Source: an uncultured Collinsella sp. (GTDB lineage Bacteria > Actinomycetota > Coriobacteriia > Coriobacteriales > Coriobacteriaceae). From it: a stretch of DNA of 11,891 nucleotides. The stretch is taken from positions 1-11,891 of the forward strand of contig UQLI01000042.1 of NCBI GenBank assembly GCA_900541715.1, in the 5' to 3' direction. The notes beneath the pieces were generated by a model that was not told the origin of the DNA, ran no database searches, and saw only the letters and a list, made by a program, of their open reading frames with translations. Positions 1 through 7,651 of this stretch are shown here, one piece after another. Within the stretch, counting starts at the first letter, position 1; each line of letters opens with the position of its first letter. A program made the translations under genes and the position numbers.

Positions 1-1154
1 GCGGCCTCGCTGGCATCGCCCGAGCCCGCGCGCTTGCGGCGGCGGCGGCCACCGGAGGTCTCCTCGGCCTCGGGAGCCTCGACCTTGCCGCGACCCTTAC
101 CGCGGCCACGGCCCTCGCCCTGGCTCTGAGCAGCGCGGGCGTCGGCGTCCGCATCGCGACGACGGCGCTTGGGCATCGACGTGCCGGCCAGACGGTCGGC
201 GCTCGACAGGCCATCGCCCACGTCGACACCGTTCTCGCGATCGAGCTCCATAAGCGCCAGGCGCATCTCGGGCGACTCGATGCGCTCGAGCACATCACGC
301 GTCACGCAGTCGGGGCGGCAGTTGCAGCCCTGCTCGGCGGCCTTCTTTTTGCAGCCCTCGGAGCAGGTCATATCGGCCAGGTTGACCTTAAAGACTTTGC
401 CGTTCTCCAAGCGCAGCACCAGCTGCTCGCGCGGGGTGTCGTATTCCTGGATACGCGCCTTGCCGAGCGGCGTATCGATGAGCGTCTTCTTTTTGGGCGC
501 GCGGCTCTTAAAGTCCTTGTACGCCTCGAACTCGTAGCGCAGGCAGCACATCAGGCGGCCGCAGACGCCGCTGATCTTGGAGGAATTGAGCGGCAGGTCC
601 TGCTCTTTTGCCATGCGAATCGAAACCGGCTCAAACTGTCCGCCAAAACGCGTGCAGCAGAGCTCCTGGCCGCACTGGGCATAGCCGCCCACCAGGCGGG
701 TCTCGTCGCGCACGCCGATCTGGCGCATGTCGACGCGAATGTGCAGCGTCGAGGACAGATCCTTGACGAGCTGGCGAAAATCGACGCGCTCCTCGGCCGC
801 AAAGTAGAACACGGCCTTCTCGCCGCCAAACAGGTACTCGACGCCCACCGGCTTCATCTCGAGGTCGAGCTCCTTGACCAGACGGCGGAAATCGACCATG
901 GCCTCGTCGCCCTGGATGGCTAGGTCGTCGGCGAGTTGCAGGTCGATGTCACTCGCCACGCGCAGCACGGGCTTGAGCGGCTGGCCGATCTCGTCCTGCG
1001 GCACCTCGAAGGGATCGGCCGTGACCAGGCCGATCTCGGTTCCACGCTCGGTGGAGCAAATTGCGTAATCCGCCTCGAGGATATCCAGATCCTGCGGGTC
1101 GAACCACAGGTCGCGCGAGGCGTAGGTAAACTTAACGGGTACGACTAACGGCAT
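1..1154 (-). CDS. ricT: PSP1/RicT (YaaT) family protein, C-terminus cut by window edge
   Basis: The frame is open from the ATG at 1154 to the left edge (384 codons seen), so the C-terminus is missing. It matches the RicT/YaaT (PSP1) family, which in Bacillus forms a Fe-S complex with RicA and RicF that affects RNase Y-dependent mRNA maturation and development. Visible family marks are the cysteine motifs CGQELCC (residues 161-167), FEPVSIRMAKEQ (174-185) and SGVCGRLMCCLRYE (195-208). A further cysteine cluster lies at 264, 268, 277, 279 and 283. The PSP1 core ends near residue 310. After it comes a basic, low-complexity tail rich in Arg, Gly and Lys, absent from the roughly 275-residue Bacillus protein. 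The start overlaps the holB stop by 10 bp and has AGGAAGG about 7 bases upstream, so it is translationally coupled. The family is clear; the role in a non-sporulating host is inferred. Confidence 0.9.
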   Translation of the reverse strand, partial: MPLVVPVKFTYASRDLWFDPQDLDILEADYAICSTERGTEIGLVTADPFEVPQDEIGQPLKPVLRVASDIDLQLADDLAIQGDEAMVDFRRLVKELDLEMKPVGVEYLFGGEKAVFYFAAEERVDFRQLVKDLSSTLHIRVDMRQIGVRDETRLVGGYAQCGQELCCTRFGGQFEPVSIRMAKEQDLPLNSSKISGVCGRLMCCLRYEFEAYKDFKSRAPKKKTLIDTPLGKARIQEYDTPREQLVLRLENGKVFKVNLADMTCSEGCKKKAAEQGCNCRPDCVTRDVLERIESPEMRLALMELDRENGVDVGDGLSSADRLAGTSMPKRRRRDADADARAAQSQGEGRGRGKGRGKVEAPEAEETSGGRRRRKRAGSGDASEA

Positions 1155-2272
1155 TTCAGTGCCTTCCTGATATCGAACAGCATGACCTCGATGGCCAGCT
1201 GGGGAGTAACGTTTCTGGCGATGTTGCGCTCGGCGGTGGCAACCGCCTCGAGTGCCCGGGTGGCACCCGCAACATTCGTCGCGGCGGCAAGCCGCCCGAT
1301 CGTGTCGCGCACGTCCTCGTTCACCACGTCGGCCGCCTCGTCCTGAATCGTCAGCAGCACGTCGCGCATGAGCGTCCGCGCGCTCGCCAGCGCTTCCATG
1401 ATACCCGAACGCTCGCGCGCGTTGAGTTCGCGCTTGTTGCGGTCCTCAAGCTGCTTCAATGCTCCACGCGACAGGTAGTCTGCGTTTTGCTCGAGCACCT
1501 TTTCCTGCGTGGATTTGACCTCTGCGAGCGGCGCCTTGACGGCGACGATGAGCGATTTGGCGCGGCTGAGCACGTCGGCCTCGTCAGCGGCGATGAGCGA
1601 GTCGATGGCACGGACCATCTGACGGCGAGCATCCTGGCGCTCGGCGCTCTTGAGGAACTCGATGCCGCGCGTGGGGCTTCCCGCCACGGCGACGGCCATG
1701 CGGCAACGCGCGATGTCCTGGCCGGTGGCGCGGCTCACAGCCTGTGCGGCCACGGTGGGCGATACCAGCCGAAACGGCACGCACTGGCAGCGGCTCACGA
1801 TGGTGGGCAGCATCACGTCTGCCGAAGTGCCCAGCAGGATGAACATGACACCCTCGGGCGGTTCCTCAAGCGTTTTGAGCAGCGCGTTGGCGGTGTTGGC
1901 GCGCAGCTGCTCGGCACGGTCGATGATGTAGACCTTTGCCTTGGCGCGGATGGGCGCCAGCGGCACGTCGTCGAGCAGCTCGCGGGTCTGGGCGATGAGG
2001 TAGCCCGTAGCGCTTTCGGGCGTGTAACAGTGCACGTCGGGATGCGTATGGCGAGCGACGCGCACGCAGCTGTCGCACGACCCGCAGCCGTCCTGCTCGC
2101 ACAGGAAGGCCTGGGCGAGTGCCCATGCGGCGTCGAGCTTACCGGCGCCGGGAGCGCCCAAAAACAGGTACGCATGCGATGCGCGACCGCTGGCGACGGC
2201 GTTGGTCAAAAAGTCGCGCACGCGCTCTTGGGTGTCGAGCTTTGCCAGCAGGCTTGCCTGAGCGGGGGCCAT
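1145..2272 (-). CDS. holB: DNA polymerase III subunit delta prime
   Basis: This 375-residue protein is the clamp-loader delta prime subunit, which with delta and DnaX opens and loads the beta clamp at primed templates. Visible features are a P-loop GAPGAGKL (39-46), a zinc module with Cys58, 63, 66 and 69, a degenerate Walker B VYIIDRAE (114-121), LLKTLEEPP (131-139) and the conserved SRC motif (160-162). The intact P-loop could mean nucleotide binding, or that the protein is close to DnaX; its length and the tmk neighbourhood favour delta prime. The frame extends upstream to 2368, but that part lies inside tmk and does not resemble the family, so I chose the ATG at 2272, one base after the tmk stop (TAACATG). 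It is somewhat longer than E. coli or Bacillus delta prime (about 330). The last codons carry the ribosome binding site of the next gene. Confidence 0.92.
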   Translation of the reverse strand: MAPAQASLLAKLDTQERVRDFLTNAVASGRASHAYLFLGAPGAGKLDAAWALAQAFLCEQDGCGSCDSCVRVARHTHPDVHCYTPESATGYLIAQTRELLDDVPLAPIRAKAKVYIIDRAEQLRANTANALLKTLEEPPEGVMFILLGTSADVMLPTIVSRCQCVPFRLVSPTVAAQAVSRATGQDIARCRMAVAVAGSPTRGIEFLKSAERQDARRQMVRAIDSLIAADEADVLSRAKSLIVAVKAPLAEVKSTQEKVLEQNADYLSRGALKQLEDRNKRELNARERSGIMEALASARTLMRDVLLTIQDEAADVVNEDVRDTIGRLAAATNVAGATRALEAVATAERNIARNVTPQLAIEVMLFDIRKALKCR

Positions 2273-2273
2273 G

Positions 2274-2957
2274 TTACTCAGCCTCCTGGGCAAGCGCGGC
2301 GGCAACGGCATCCTGCGGGATGTCGAGACCGTATGCGCGAATCTGCTCGACTGTCTGCGCGAAGACATCTTCGATGGGCGCGGTCGCGTCGATGAGCTTC
2401 ACGCGCTCCGGCTCCTCGGCAGCGATGGAGCAAAAACCCTGGTAGACACGCTCCTGGAAGGCCATGCCCTTGGCCTCCATGCGGTCCGCCGCGCCGCGGG
2501 CGGCCATACGAAGAGCGGCCTGCTCAGGCGTGATCTGATAGACGAGCGTAAGAGCCGGGTGCGTTCCAGCAACCGCCAAGTTATTGGCATCGCGCACCAT
2601 CTGACGGTCGAGGCCATCGGCAAACGCCTGGTAGCACGTCGTGGAATCGTAGAAGCGGTCGCACAGGACCACCTTGCCGGCCACGAGGGCAGGCGCGATG
2701 ACCTCGTGCACCAGCTGGGCGCGCGCGGCCTCGTAGAGCAGCAGCTCGCAGGTGTCGCCCATCGCCGTGTTGGCGGGGTCGAGCAGCAGGGCGCGGATCT
2801 TTTCGCTGATGGCAGTGCCGCCCGGCTCGCGCAGAGTTACGACCTGGTAGCCGGCGAGCTCGAGCGCGCGGGCGAGCAGGAGCGCCTGCGTGGACTTACC
2901 GGCGCCATCGACGCCCTCGAGCGTGATAAAGCTATGTTGAGCGGGCTCAAAAGCCAT
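2274..2957 (-). CDS. tmk: Thymidylate kinase (dTMP kinase)
   Basis: This 227-residue cytosolic enzyme phosphorylates dTMP to dTDP with ATP, a required step of dTTP synthesis. Visible motifs are the P-loop GVDGAGKST (15-23), the substrate-binding REPGGT (43-48) and DRFYDST (100-106). A LID segment, ARGAADRMEAKGMAFQERV, lies around residues 152-170. Length and motif order are normal for the family. The ATG at 2957 has AGGAAGGGG ending 8 bases upstream, which supports this start. It is the first gene of a three-gene minus-strand operon with holB and ricT, in an order resembling the tmk...holB-yaaT cluster of Firmicutes. An extended -10 sits about 37-45 bases upstream of the ATG. No oddities were seen. 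Confidence 0.96.
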   Translation of the reverse strand: MAFEPAQHSFITLEGVDGAGKSTQALLLARALELAGYQVVTLREPGGTAISEKIRALLLDPANTAMGDTCELLLYEAARAQLVHEVIAPALVAGKVVLCDRFYDSTTCYQAFADGLDRQMVRDANNLAVAGTHPALTLVYQITPEQAALRMAARGAADRMEAKGMAFQERVYQGFCSIAAEEPERVKLIDATAPIEDVFAQTVEQIRAYGLDIPQDAVAAALAQEAE

Positions 2958-2993
2958 GGGCGCAGCCCCTTCCTACAAGGCGCGTAAATGCGA

Positions 2994-3002
2994 TTTATAG
3001 CA
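2994..3002 (-). promoter_or_regulatory. Predicted extended -10 promoter for tmk-holB-ricT
   Basis: Read on the minus strand, TGCTATAAA runs from 3002 to 2994: an extended -10 (TGn) followed by TATAAA. The tmk ATG is 36 bases further on. No good -35 hexamer is visible, which is tolerable with an extended -10. Predicted from sequence only. Confidence 0.45.
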
Positions 3003-3060
3003 ACCAAGCCATGATACCCCAGTGCTCGGTGCGTCCCCAATGGCTAAAGGTGCCTTTCCA

Positions 3061-3129
3061 AAGTTGCGGTGAAATAGGGACTGATTGAAGCTCTGAGACC
3101 GCCAAACAGTCCCTATTTCACCGCAACTT
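3061..3129. repeat. Perfect 23-bp inverted repeat between divergent genes
   Basis: Arms at 3061-3083 and 3107-3129 are exact reverse complements over 23 bases, separated by a 23-base loop. The left arm begins AAGTTGCGGTGAAATAGGG. The pairing stops cleanly at both ends. The right arm ends 25 bases before the -10 of the downstream gene. There is no U-run after either arm, so it is not an ordinary terminator. A paired REP-like (REPIN-like) or MITE-like element, or an operator, are the main options. A smaller palindrome (AAAGGTGCCTTT, 3046-3057) lies just to the left. Confidence 0.85.
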
Positions 3130-3154
3130 ATGATGGGGAATTTTGGACGCTGGG

Positions 3155-3160
3155 TATAAT
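3155..3160 (+). promoter_or_regulatory. Predicted -10 element for the zinc-ribbon membrane protein gene
   Basis: A consensus TATAAT sits 37 bases before the ATG at 3198. A TG pair lies at 3151-3152, one base off the ideal extended -10 spacing. No clear -35 is present: the expected place (about 3131-3137) lies just after the right arm of the 23-bp inverted repeat, so the repeat could influence this promoter. Confidence 0.55.
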
Positions 3161-3197
3161 CGTCGTATTGCATTGAAATGTGGCGAAAGGAGTGGCA

Positions 3198-4181
3198 ATG
3201 TCTCGGTATTGCGCCTCGTGCGGCAAGCTTCTTGCAGACGACGCCAAGTTCTGCACCTCGTGCGGTGCACCCGTTGAGCAATCGGCCGCGAGCAATGACC
3301 AGCCCGCGTTTGAGCAGACCGGCTCCCTTGATACGCCTCAAACCAAGGCGGACGACCCTCTCGCCTATCGCCCCGACCCCGCCGCAAGTGCTGTGTCGGT
3401 CGAGACCACGCAGCGCATCCCTGTCGTGGGCGGTTCACCTCAGCAGCAGCCGGCACCTGCATACGCACCCGCTCAGCCACAAGCGCCCGCTCCCAAAAAG
3501 AGCGGCACCGGGCCGCTTATCGCCATTATCGTTGTGCTGGTGGCGATTATCATCGCCCTGGTCATCTTCTTTGTGATCAAACCGTTCGACAGCGCTTCCA
3601 CGCAGACGACTGCCGAGGTAACCGAGCTGCACCACGATGACGATGACGATGACCTAAAGCCCCTCGGCGATCCGAACAGCCTGTACGACGATGATGACGA
3701 TGACGATGAGGATGGCGGCGAGGCGACGCTCTCCGAGCAGAACCTCTACCGTCGGCTGAGCGAATACTACGATCTGCTCGAAGATCTCGACAGCCAGGTC
3801 CGCGGCTGCGCGCAGAACTTCAACGGCAGCTATCTGGAAGAAGATCGCACCACCCGTCAGAATCTCGCCGACGTCGCCGAGCGCACGGAGGACACCATCG
3901 AGCAGTATTACGACATCGTCGAGGACCTAGACGTCCCGACGAGCTCCAAGAACTACAGCTCCTGGAAGGACATCATCGCCCTGTACGACGACCTGGATCA
4001 CCGCATTGACGCAATCTGTGATGCCTGGGAGATCAGCCTGAAATACGCCAAGCCTGCGGACCACAAGAATGAGATCGTGGCGCCGCTGTCGCGCGACAAC
4101 GTGGCGGGCACCAATGACAATAAGTACCGCCTAGACTTTGAGGAGCGCTATCCCGGCGCCAAACCCGTCGAAGTGAACTAG
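3198..4181 (+). CDS. Zinc-ribbon, single-pass membrane protein with poly-Asp runs, unknown function
   Basis: I do not recognise this 327-residue protein beyond its domains. An N-terminal zinc ribbon has Cys5, 8, 19 and 22 (CASC...CTSC). A Pro/Gln/Ala-rich linker reaches to about residue 101, ending in KK. One strong transmembrane helix follows at about 106-127. Then come six aspartates (147-152), seven more (164-170, followed by ED), and a helical acidic C-terminal domain (about 175-327) rich in Asp, Glu and Tyr. With the KK before the helix, the positive-inside rule places the zinc ribbon in the cytoplasm and the acidic domain outside. That layout is seen in other zinc-ribbon membrane proteins, but the function is unknown. 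The ATG at 3198 is preceded by AAAGGAG at 5 bases; an in-frame GTG at 3180 lies upstream of that site and is less likely. It is a single gene, convergent with topA. Confidence 0.85.
   Translation: MSRYCASCGKLLADDAKFCTSCGAPVEQSAASNDQPAFEQTGSLDTPQTKADDPLAYRPDPAASAVSVETTQRIPVVGGSPQQQPAPAYAPAQPQAPAPKKSGTGPLIAIIVVLVAIIIALVIFFVIKPFDSASTQTTAEVTELHHDDDDDDLKPLGDPNSLYDDDDDDDEDGGEATLSEQNLYRRLSEYYDLLEDLDSQVRGCAQNFNGSYLEEDRTTRQNLADVAERTEDTIEQYYDIVEDLDVPTSSKNYSSWKDIIALYDDLDHRIDAICDAWEISLKYAKPADHKNEIVAPLSRDNVAGTNDNKYRLDFEERYPGAKPVEVN
3636..3713 (+). repeat. Short GAT/GAC codon repeats encoding two Asp runs
   Basis: Within the zinc-ribbon membrane gene, GAT and GAC codons alternate at 3636-3653 (six Asp) and again at 3687-3713 (seven Asp, then Glu-Asp). 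The first tract is three copies of GATGAC. Such tracts can change length by slippage in steps that keep the frame. The acidic runs follow the membrane helix and could bind cations, which is an inference. Confidence 0.75.
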
Positions 4182-4238
4182 TCACATGCGACGGTCTTAA
4201 ACGACTAGTCATTAAAGAACGTCCCCAATGACTGCCTA

Positions 4239-4276
4239 AAAAACGAGCGAGGATCGCGGGGTCCTCGCTCGTTTTT
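4239..4276. terminator. Bidirectional rho-independent terminator between convergent genes
   Basis: Arms at 4239-4253 and 4262-4276 are perfect 15-base complements (core ACGAGCGAGGA / TCCTCGCTCGT) with an 8-base loop. An A-run precedes and a T-run follows, so transcripts from either strand end in a GC-rich hairpin plus U-run. It lies between the plus-strand membrane protein gene (stop at 4181) and the minus-strand topA (stop at 4304), and should serve both. Confidence 0.93.
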
Positions 4277-4303
4277 GTTTTAGGTGATGTTTCGACCGTG
4301 CGG

Positions 4304-6913
4304 CTACTTGTCGGCAGCGGTCTTTTTGGTAGTCGACTTCTTGGCCGTCGTCTTTTTGGCGGTCGTCTTCTTGGCAGCAGTCTTCTTTGCCGCCGTCGTC
4401 TTCTTGGCCGCGGTCGTCTTCTTCGTCGTACTCGCCTTGGTCGCAGCCTTGCGGCCGCGGGCGGGCTTCTTCTCCTTGGTCGGGCAATCCATGTTGACGC
4501 AGATACGCCACGGACCGCGCGCCGTGTTGACCACCACGATGGGGGCGCCGCACTCGGGGCAGGTCTCGCCCGTCGCCTCGAGCTTGCCGCGCGCCGGCAG
4601 CGGATAGCTCACGCCGCAGTCATCGTAGTTGGTGCAGCGGATAAAGCGCTTGCCGCTCTTCTCGCTCTTGTGTGCAATCAGATCACCATGGCGTCCGGCC
4701 TCGGCGCACACCTTGCACTCGCCCACCTTAAGGTCGGGCTCGTAGTTGGTGGGGCACGTCGGGTTCACGCAGATCTCGAAGGCCTTCTGGCGGAACGGCT
4801 GGCACTTAATGCGCGGTGCACCGCATTCGGGGCACACGGCCGCCTCGCCCTCGAGCGGGCTCACCTTGACGCCGCTCGGCACCGGATAGGTCACGTCGCA
4901 GTCGGGCCAGCCCATGCAGCCGATAAAGCTGCCGCGGGTCTTGGCGCTCGTCTTCATAACCAAGTCCTTGCCGCACTTGGGGCAGGCGCCCACGCGCGCA
5001 TCGGCCGTGACGGCGTCGCTGATGGCGTCGCCCAGCTCCTGCGTATGCTTGAGCAGCTCGTCGAGCACGCCGGCCAGCAGCGCGCGCGAGTGCGTCACGA
5101 CATGCTCTTCGGTGTCCTCGCCGCGCTCCACACGGGTCATATCGCCATCGAGCTCGCTGGTCATATCGGGGCTCGTGATGCGCGGGGCAAACTGCGTCAG
5201 TGCGTCGATGATGGCGATGCCCAGCTGACTCGGCTCCACGGGATCATTTTTGAGATAGCGCACGGCATACAGGCGCTCGATGATGCTCGCGCGCGTTGAC
5301 TTGGTACCCAGGCCGCGCTTTTCCATCTCCTGCACGAGCTTGCCCTGGCTGTAGCGCGCGGGCGGCTCGGTCTGCTTGGCCTCGAGCTTAATGTCGAACA
5401 CGTCGACCGTATCGCCCTGCTCAAGCGGCGGCATCTGCTCGTCGCGCTTGAGTCCATACGGGTACGCCTCACGGAAGCCGGGGGTCACGAGCACGTCGCC
5501 CGAGGCCACGAACGGCTCGCCGTTCACGTCGAGCTCGAGCTTGGTGTTCTCGATGGTCGCGGGACCCATGAGCGTTGCCAGGAAGCGACGGGCGATGAGG
5601 TCGTAGAGCTTGCGCTGGCCACCGTCGAGCGTGGACGGATCGCCCTCGCCCGTAGGATAGATAGGCGGGTGGTCGGTGGTCTCGACCTTGCCGCGCGTGG
5701 GCTTCATGGGACCGGCGAGCACCTTTTTGCATACGGGCGCCAGCGCCGGGTTGATCTTTGCCAGGTCGCTCACCACGGCGCCCAGATCGAGCGTCGCAGG
5801 GTACACGGTATTGTCGACACGCGGGTAGCTGATGAGACCGGCCATGTAGAGGGACTCGGCGATGCGCATGGTACGCGCAGGTGAGATGCCCTCGGCTGCG
5901 GCGGCAGCCTGCAGCGAGGTGGTCGCAAACGGCGTGGGCGGCTGCTGCTTGCGCGAGCGCTTGGTCACCGCGGCGACGGTTGCCGTCGCGACGCCGTCGA
6001 CATGGTTGTACGCCGTCTCAGCAGCATCCTTGTCGGTAAAGCGTGCCGTCTTGTGCGCAATCTTAAAGCGGTCGTCCTCGGCAGCACCCTGTGCGGCGCC
6101 CATGCCGCGGATCTGCCAATAGTCCTCGGGCACAAACGCCATGCGCTCGCGCTCGCGCTCGACCACCAGGGCAAGCGTCGGCGTCTGCACGCGGCCGGCG
6201 GAACGCACGTTGCCAAAGCCGCCAAACTTGGCGAGCGTCAGGTAGCGCGTGAGCACCGCGCCCCAAATGAGGTCGATGTGCTGACGGCTCTCGCCGGCGT
6301 CGGCCAAGTTCTGGTCGAGCGAGACGAGATTATCAAAGGCCTGCGTAATCTCGGCCTTGGTAAACGAAGAATACTGGGCGCGGGCGACCGGCAAGTCGGG
6401 CGCAACCTCGCGCACCATGTTGAGGGCGTCCGAACCGATCAGCTCGCCCTCGCGATCGAAGTCCGTGGCGATAATGACGCTGTCGGACTTTTTAGCGAGG
6501 TTCTTGAGCGAACGAATGAGCTCCTTCTCGGCCGGCAGCTTAATGACGGGTGCCCAGGTGAGATAGGGCAGGCTCTCAAGCTTCCAGCCCTTGATGGAGA
6601 TGCCATCGGCAAGAAACGGCTTACGCTTGGTGTCGTAAGGCGGACGAGCCAGGCCATCGGGCATGTCGGCCGGCAGCATCTCGCCGTCCTCGGTAACCGA
6701 ATACCAGCCCAGCTTTTTATCGAACAGCACGCTGTCGCAAAAATCGGGCGCAAGGATGTGACCGGCCAGGCCGATGGTCACGCACTCCTCGCCCTTCCAC
6801 TCAAAACGGTAGATGGCGGTGTTGTACACCTTATCCTTTTTGGGTTTACCCGTGGACAGACGCTCGGCGATCTGACGCGCGGCGTCGTTTTTCTCGGCGA
6901 TGATGAGCTTCAA
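4304..6913 (-). CDS. topA: Type IA DNA topoisomerase I, archaeal-like core with zinc ribbons and Lys-rich tail
   Basis: This 869-residue enzyme relaxes negative supercoils by cutting one DNA strand. It has an N-terminal TOPRIM domain (Glu7; DFDRE at 151-155), SAGRVQTPTL (238-247) and the active-site motif ISYPRVDNTVYP, with the presumed nucleophile Tyr363. This motif resembles archaeal TopA more than the usual bacterial YPRTDS. Four C-terminal Cys4 zinc ribbons follow: C644/647/666/672, C694/697/715/720, C733/736/760/766 and C785/788/805/810. A Lys/Ala/Thr tail (about 815-869) resembles histone H1 and the tails of other actinobacterial TopA proteins, where such tails aid DNA binding and processivity. 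The start is TTG at 6913, supported by AGGAG six bases upstream and by a family-like N-terminus (MKLIIAEK). It lies 54 bases after hypB, so it is probably the last gene of that operon. Confidence 0.95.
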   Translation of the reverse strand: MKLIIAEKNDAARQIAERLSTGKPKKDKVYNTAIYRFEWKGEECVTIGLAGHILAPDFCDSVLFDKKLGWYSVTEDGEMLPADMPDGLARPPYDTKRKPFLADGISIKGWKLESLPYLTWAPVIKLPAEKELIRSLKNLAKKSDSVIIATDFDREGELIGSDALNMVREVAPDLPVARAQYSSFTKAEITQAFDNLVSLDQNLADAGESRQHIDLIWGAVLTRYLTLAKFGGFGNVRSAGRVQTPTLALVVERERERMAFVPEDYWQIRGMGAAQGAAEDDRFKIAHKTARFTDKDAAETAYNHVDGVATATVAAVTKRSRKQQPPTPFATTSLQAAAAAEGISPARTMRIAESLYMAGLISYPRVDNTVYPATLDLGAVVSDLAKINPALAPVCKKVLAGPMKPTRGKVETTDHPPIYPTGEGDPSTLDGGQRKLYDLIARRFLATLMGPATIENTKLELDVNGEPFVASGDVLVTPGFREAYPYGLKRDEQMPPLEQGDTVDVFDIKLEAKQTEPPARYSQGKLVQEMEKRGLGTKSTRASIIERLYAVRYLKNDPVEPSQLGIAIIDALTQFAPRITSPDMTSELDGDMTRVERGEDTEEHVVTHSRALLAGVLDELLKHTQELGDAISDAVTADARVGACPKCGKDLVMKTSAKTRGSFIGCMGWPDCDVTYPVPSGVKVSPLEGEAAVCPECGAPRIKCQPFRQKAFEICVNPTCPTNYEPDLKVGECKVCAEAGRHGDLIAHKSEKSGKRFIRCTNYDDCGVSYPLPARGKLEATGETCPECGAPIVVVNTARGPWRICVNMDCPTKEKKPARGRKAATKASTTKKTTAAKKTTAAKKTAAKKTTAKKTTAKKSTTKKTAADK

Positions 6914-6967
6914 AAGAGGCTCCTATCTCGTGTCTCTGCGGCTACGCCCGCCCGTATGGCGGCCGAT

Positions 6968-7651
6968 TTACGCCCTTGCTTGCTCGATCTGCCCGATGAG
7001 CCAATCGCACCAGGCATCCATGCCCTCGCCCTTGCGCGCGCTCACGGCAAACCGCGGCGCCTGCGGATTGAGGTCATCGAGTGTCTTAGTATACCTATCC
7101 ATGTCAAAATCGAAAGCCGGGGCCACGTCGACCTTATTGAGCAGCTGCGCGCCGGCGTGCTGGAAGATGCCCGGGTACTTGATGGGTTTGTCGTCGCCCT
7201 CGGGCACCGAGAGGATCATGATGGACAGGTTCTCGCCCAGGTCAAAGTCGACTGGGCAGACCAGGTTACCCACGTTTTCGATAAAGATGACGTCAATGTT
7301 TTCCAGACCCACCGCCTGGTCGAACGCGTCAACGGCCTCCATGATCATGTTGCCCTCGAGGTGGCACAGGCCGCCCGTGTTGATCTGGATGGCGGGCATG
7401 CCGGCTTCCTTCATGGTAATGGCGTCGACATCCGAGGCAATATCGCCCTCGATGACGGCGCAGCGCAGGCCAGCCTTGTCGCGCAGGCGCTCGTTGGTGC
7501 CCAGGATCGTGGTGGTCTTGCCCGAGCCGGGGCTCGACAGCACGTTAATCACGTAGGTGTTTGTCTCATGAAATCGCTGACGCAGCTGATCTGCCAGGCG
7601 CTCGTTGCGCGACAGAATCGGCGACGCGATATCAATCGTTTTCTCGGCCAT
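6968..7651 (-). CDS. hypB: Hydrogenase nickel incorporation GTPase HypB
   Basis: This 227-residue SIMIBI-class GTPase works with HypA to deliver nickel to the large subunit of [NiFe] hydrogenase. Visible features are the P-loop SSPGSGKTT (39-47), EGDIASDVD (68-76), the metal-site GLCHLEGNM (94-102, with Cys96 and His97), ENVGNLVCP (125-133, with Cys132) and the guanine-specificity NKVD (172-175). It lacks the N-terminal CxxCGC nickel motif of E. coli HypB and the His-rich stretch of some other HypB proteins, so it is a core-only form. I chose the ATG at 7651, with AAGGAG eight bases upstream; an in-frame GTG at 7660 overlaps that site. It lies 55 bases after hypA and 54 bases before topA on the same strand. 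No other hyp gene or hydrogenase gene is in the window. Confidence 0.95.
   Translation of the reverse strand: MAEKTIDIASPILSRNERLADQLRQRFHETNTYVINVLSSPGSGKTTTILGTNERLRDKAGLRCAVIEGDIASDVDAITMKEAGMPAIQINTGGLCHLEGNMIMEAVDAFDQAVGLENIDVIFIENVGNLVCPVDFDLGENLSIMILSVPEGDDKPIKYPGIFQHAGAQLLNKVDVAPAFDFDMDRYTKTLDDLNPQAPRFAVSARKGEGMDAWCDWLIGQIEQARA

Noticed and set aside
169..537. A 122-codon plus-strand frame
   Set aside because: It is antisense to the Cys-rich and tail region of ricT.
2273..2368. N-terminal extension of holB
   Set aside because: It overlaps the 3' end of tmk and its residues do not resemble delta prime; the ATG at 2272 fits the spacing.
1487..2987. Two overlapping plus-strand frames (302 and 238 codons)
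   Set aside because: They are antisense to holB and tmk, which carry clear P-loops and other family motifs.
3143..3148. TTGGAC as a -35 for the zinc-ribbon gene
   Set aside because: Only 6 bases separate it from TATAAT; about 17 are needed.
4178..4209. ACTAGTC/GACTAGT pair after the zinc-ribbon gene
   Set aside because: Only 7 pairs with an 18-base loop, and ACTAGT is self-complementary; too weak to call next to the strong terminator at 4239.
4298..5299. A 333-codon plus-strand open frame
   Set aside because: Opposite the topA C-terminus; the product is Leu/Ala/Arg-rich shadow sequence.
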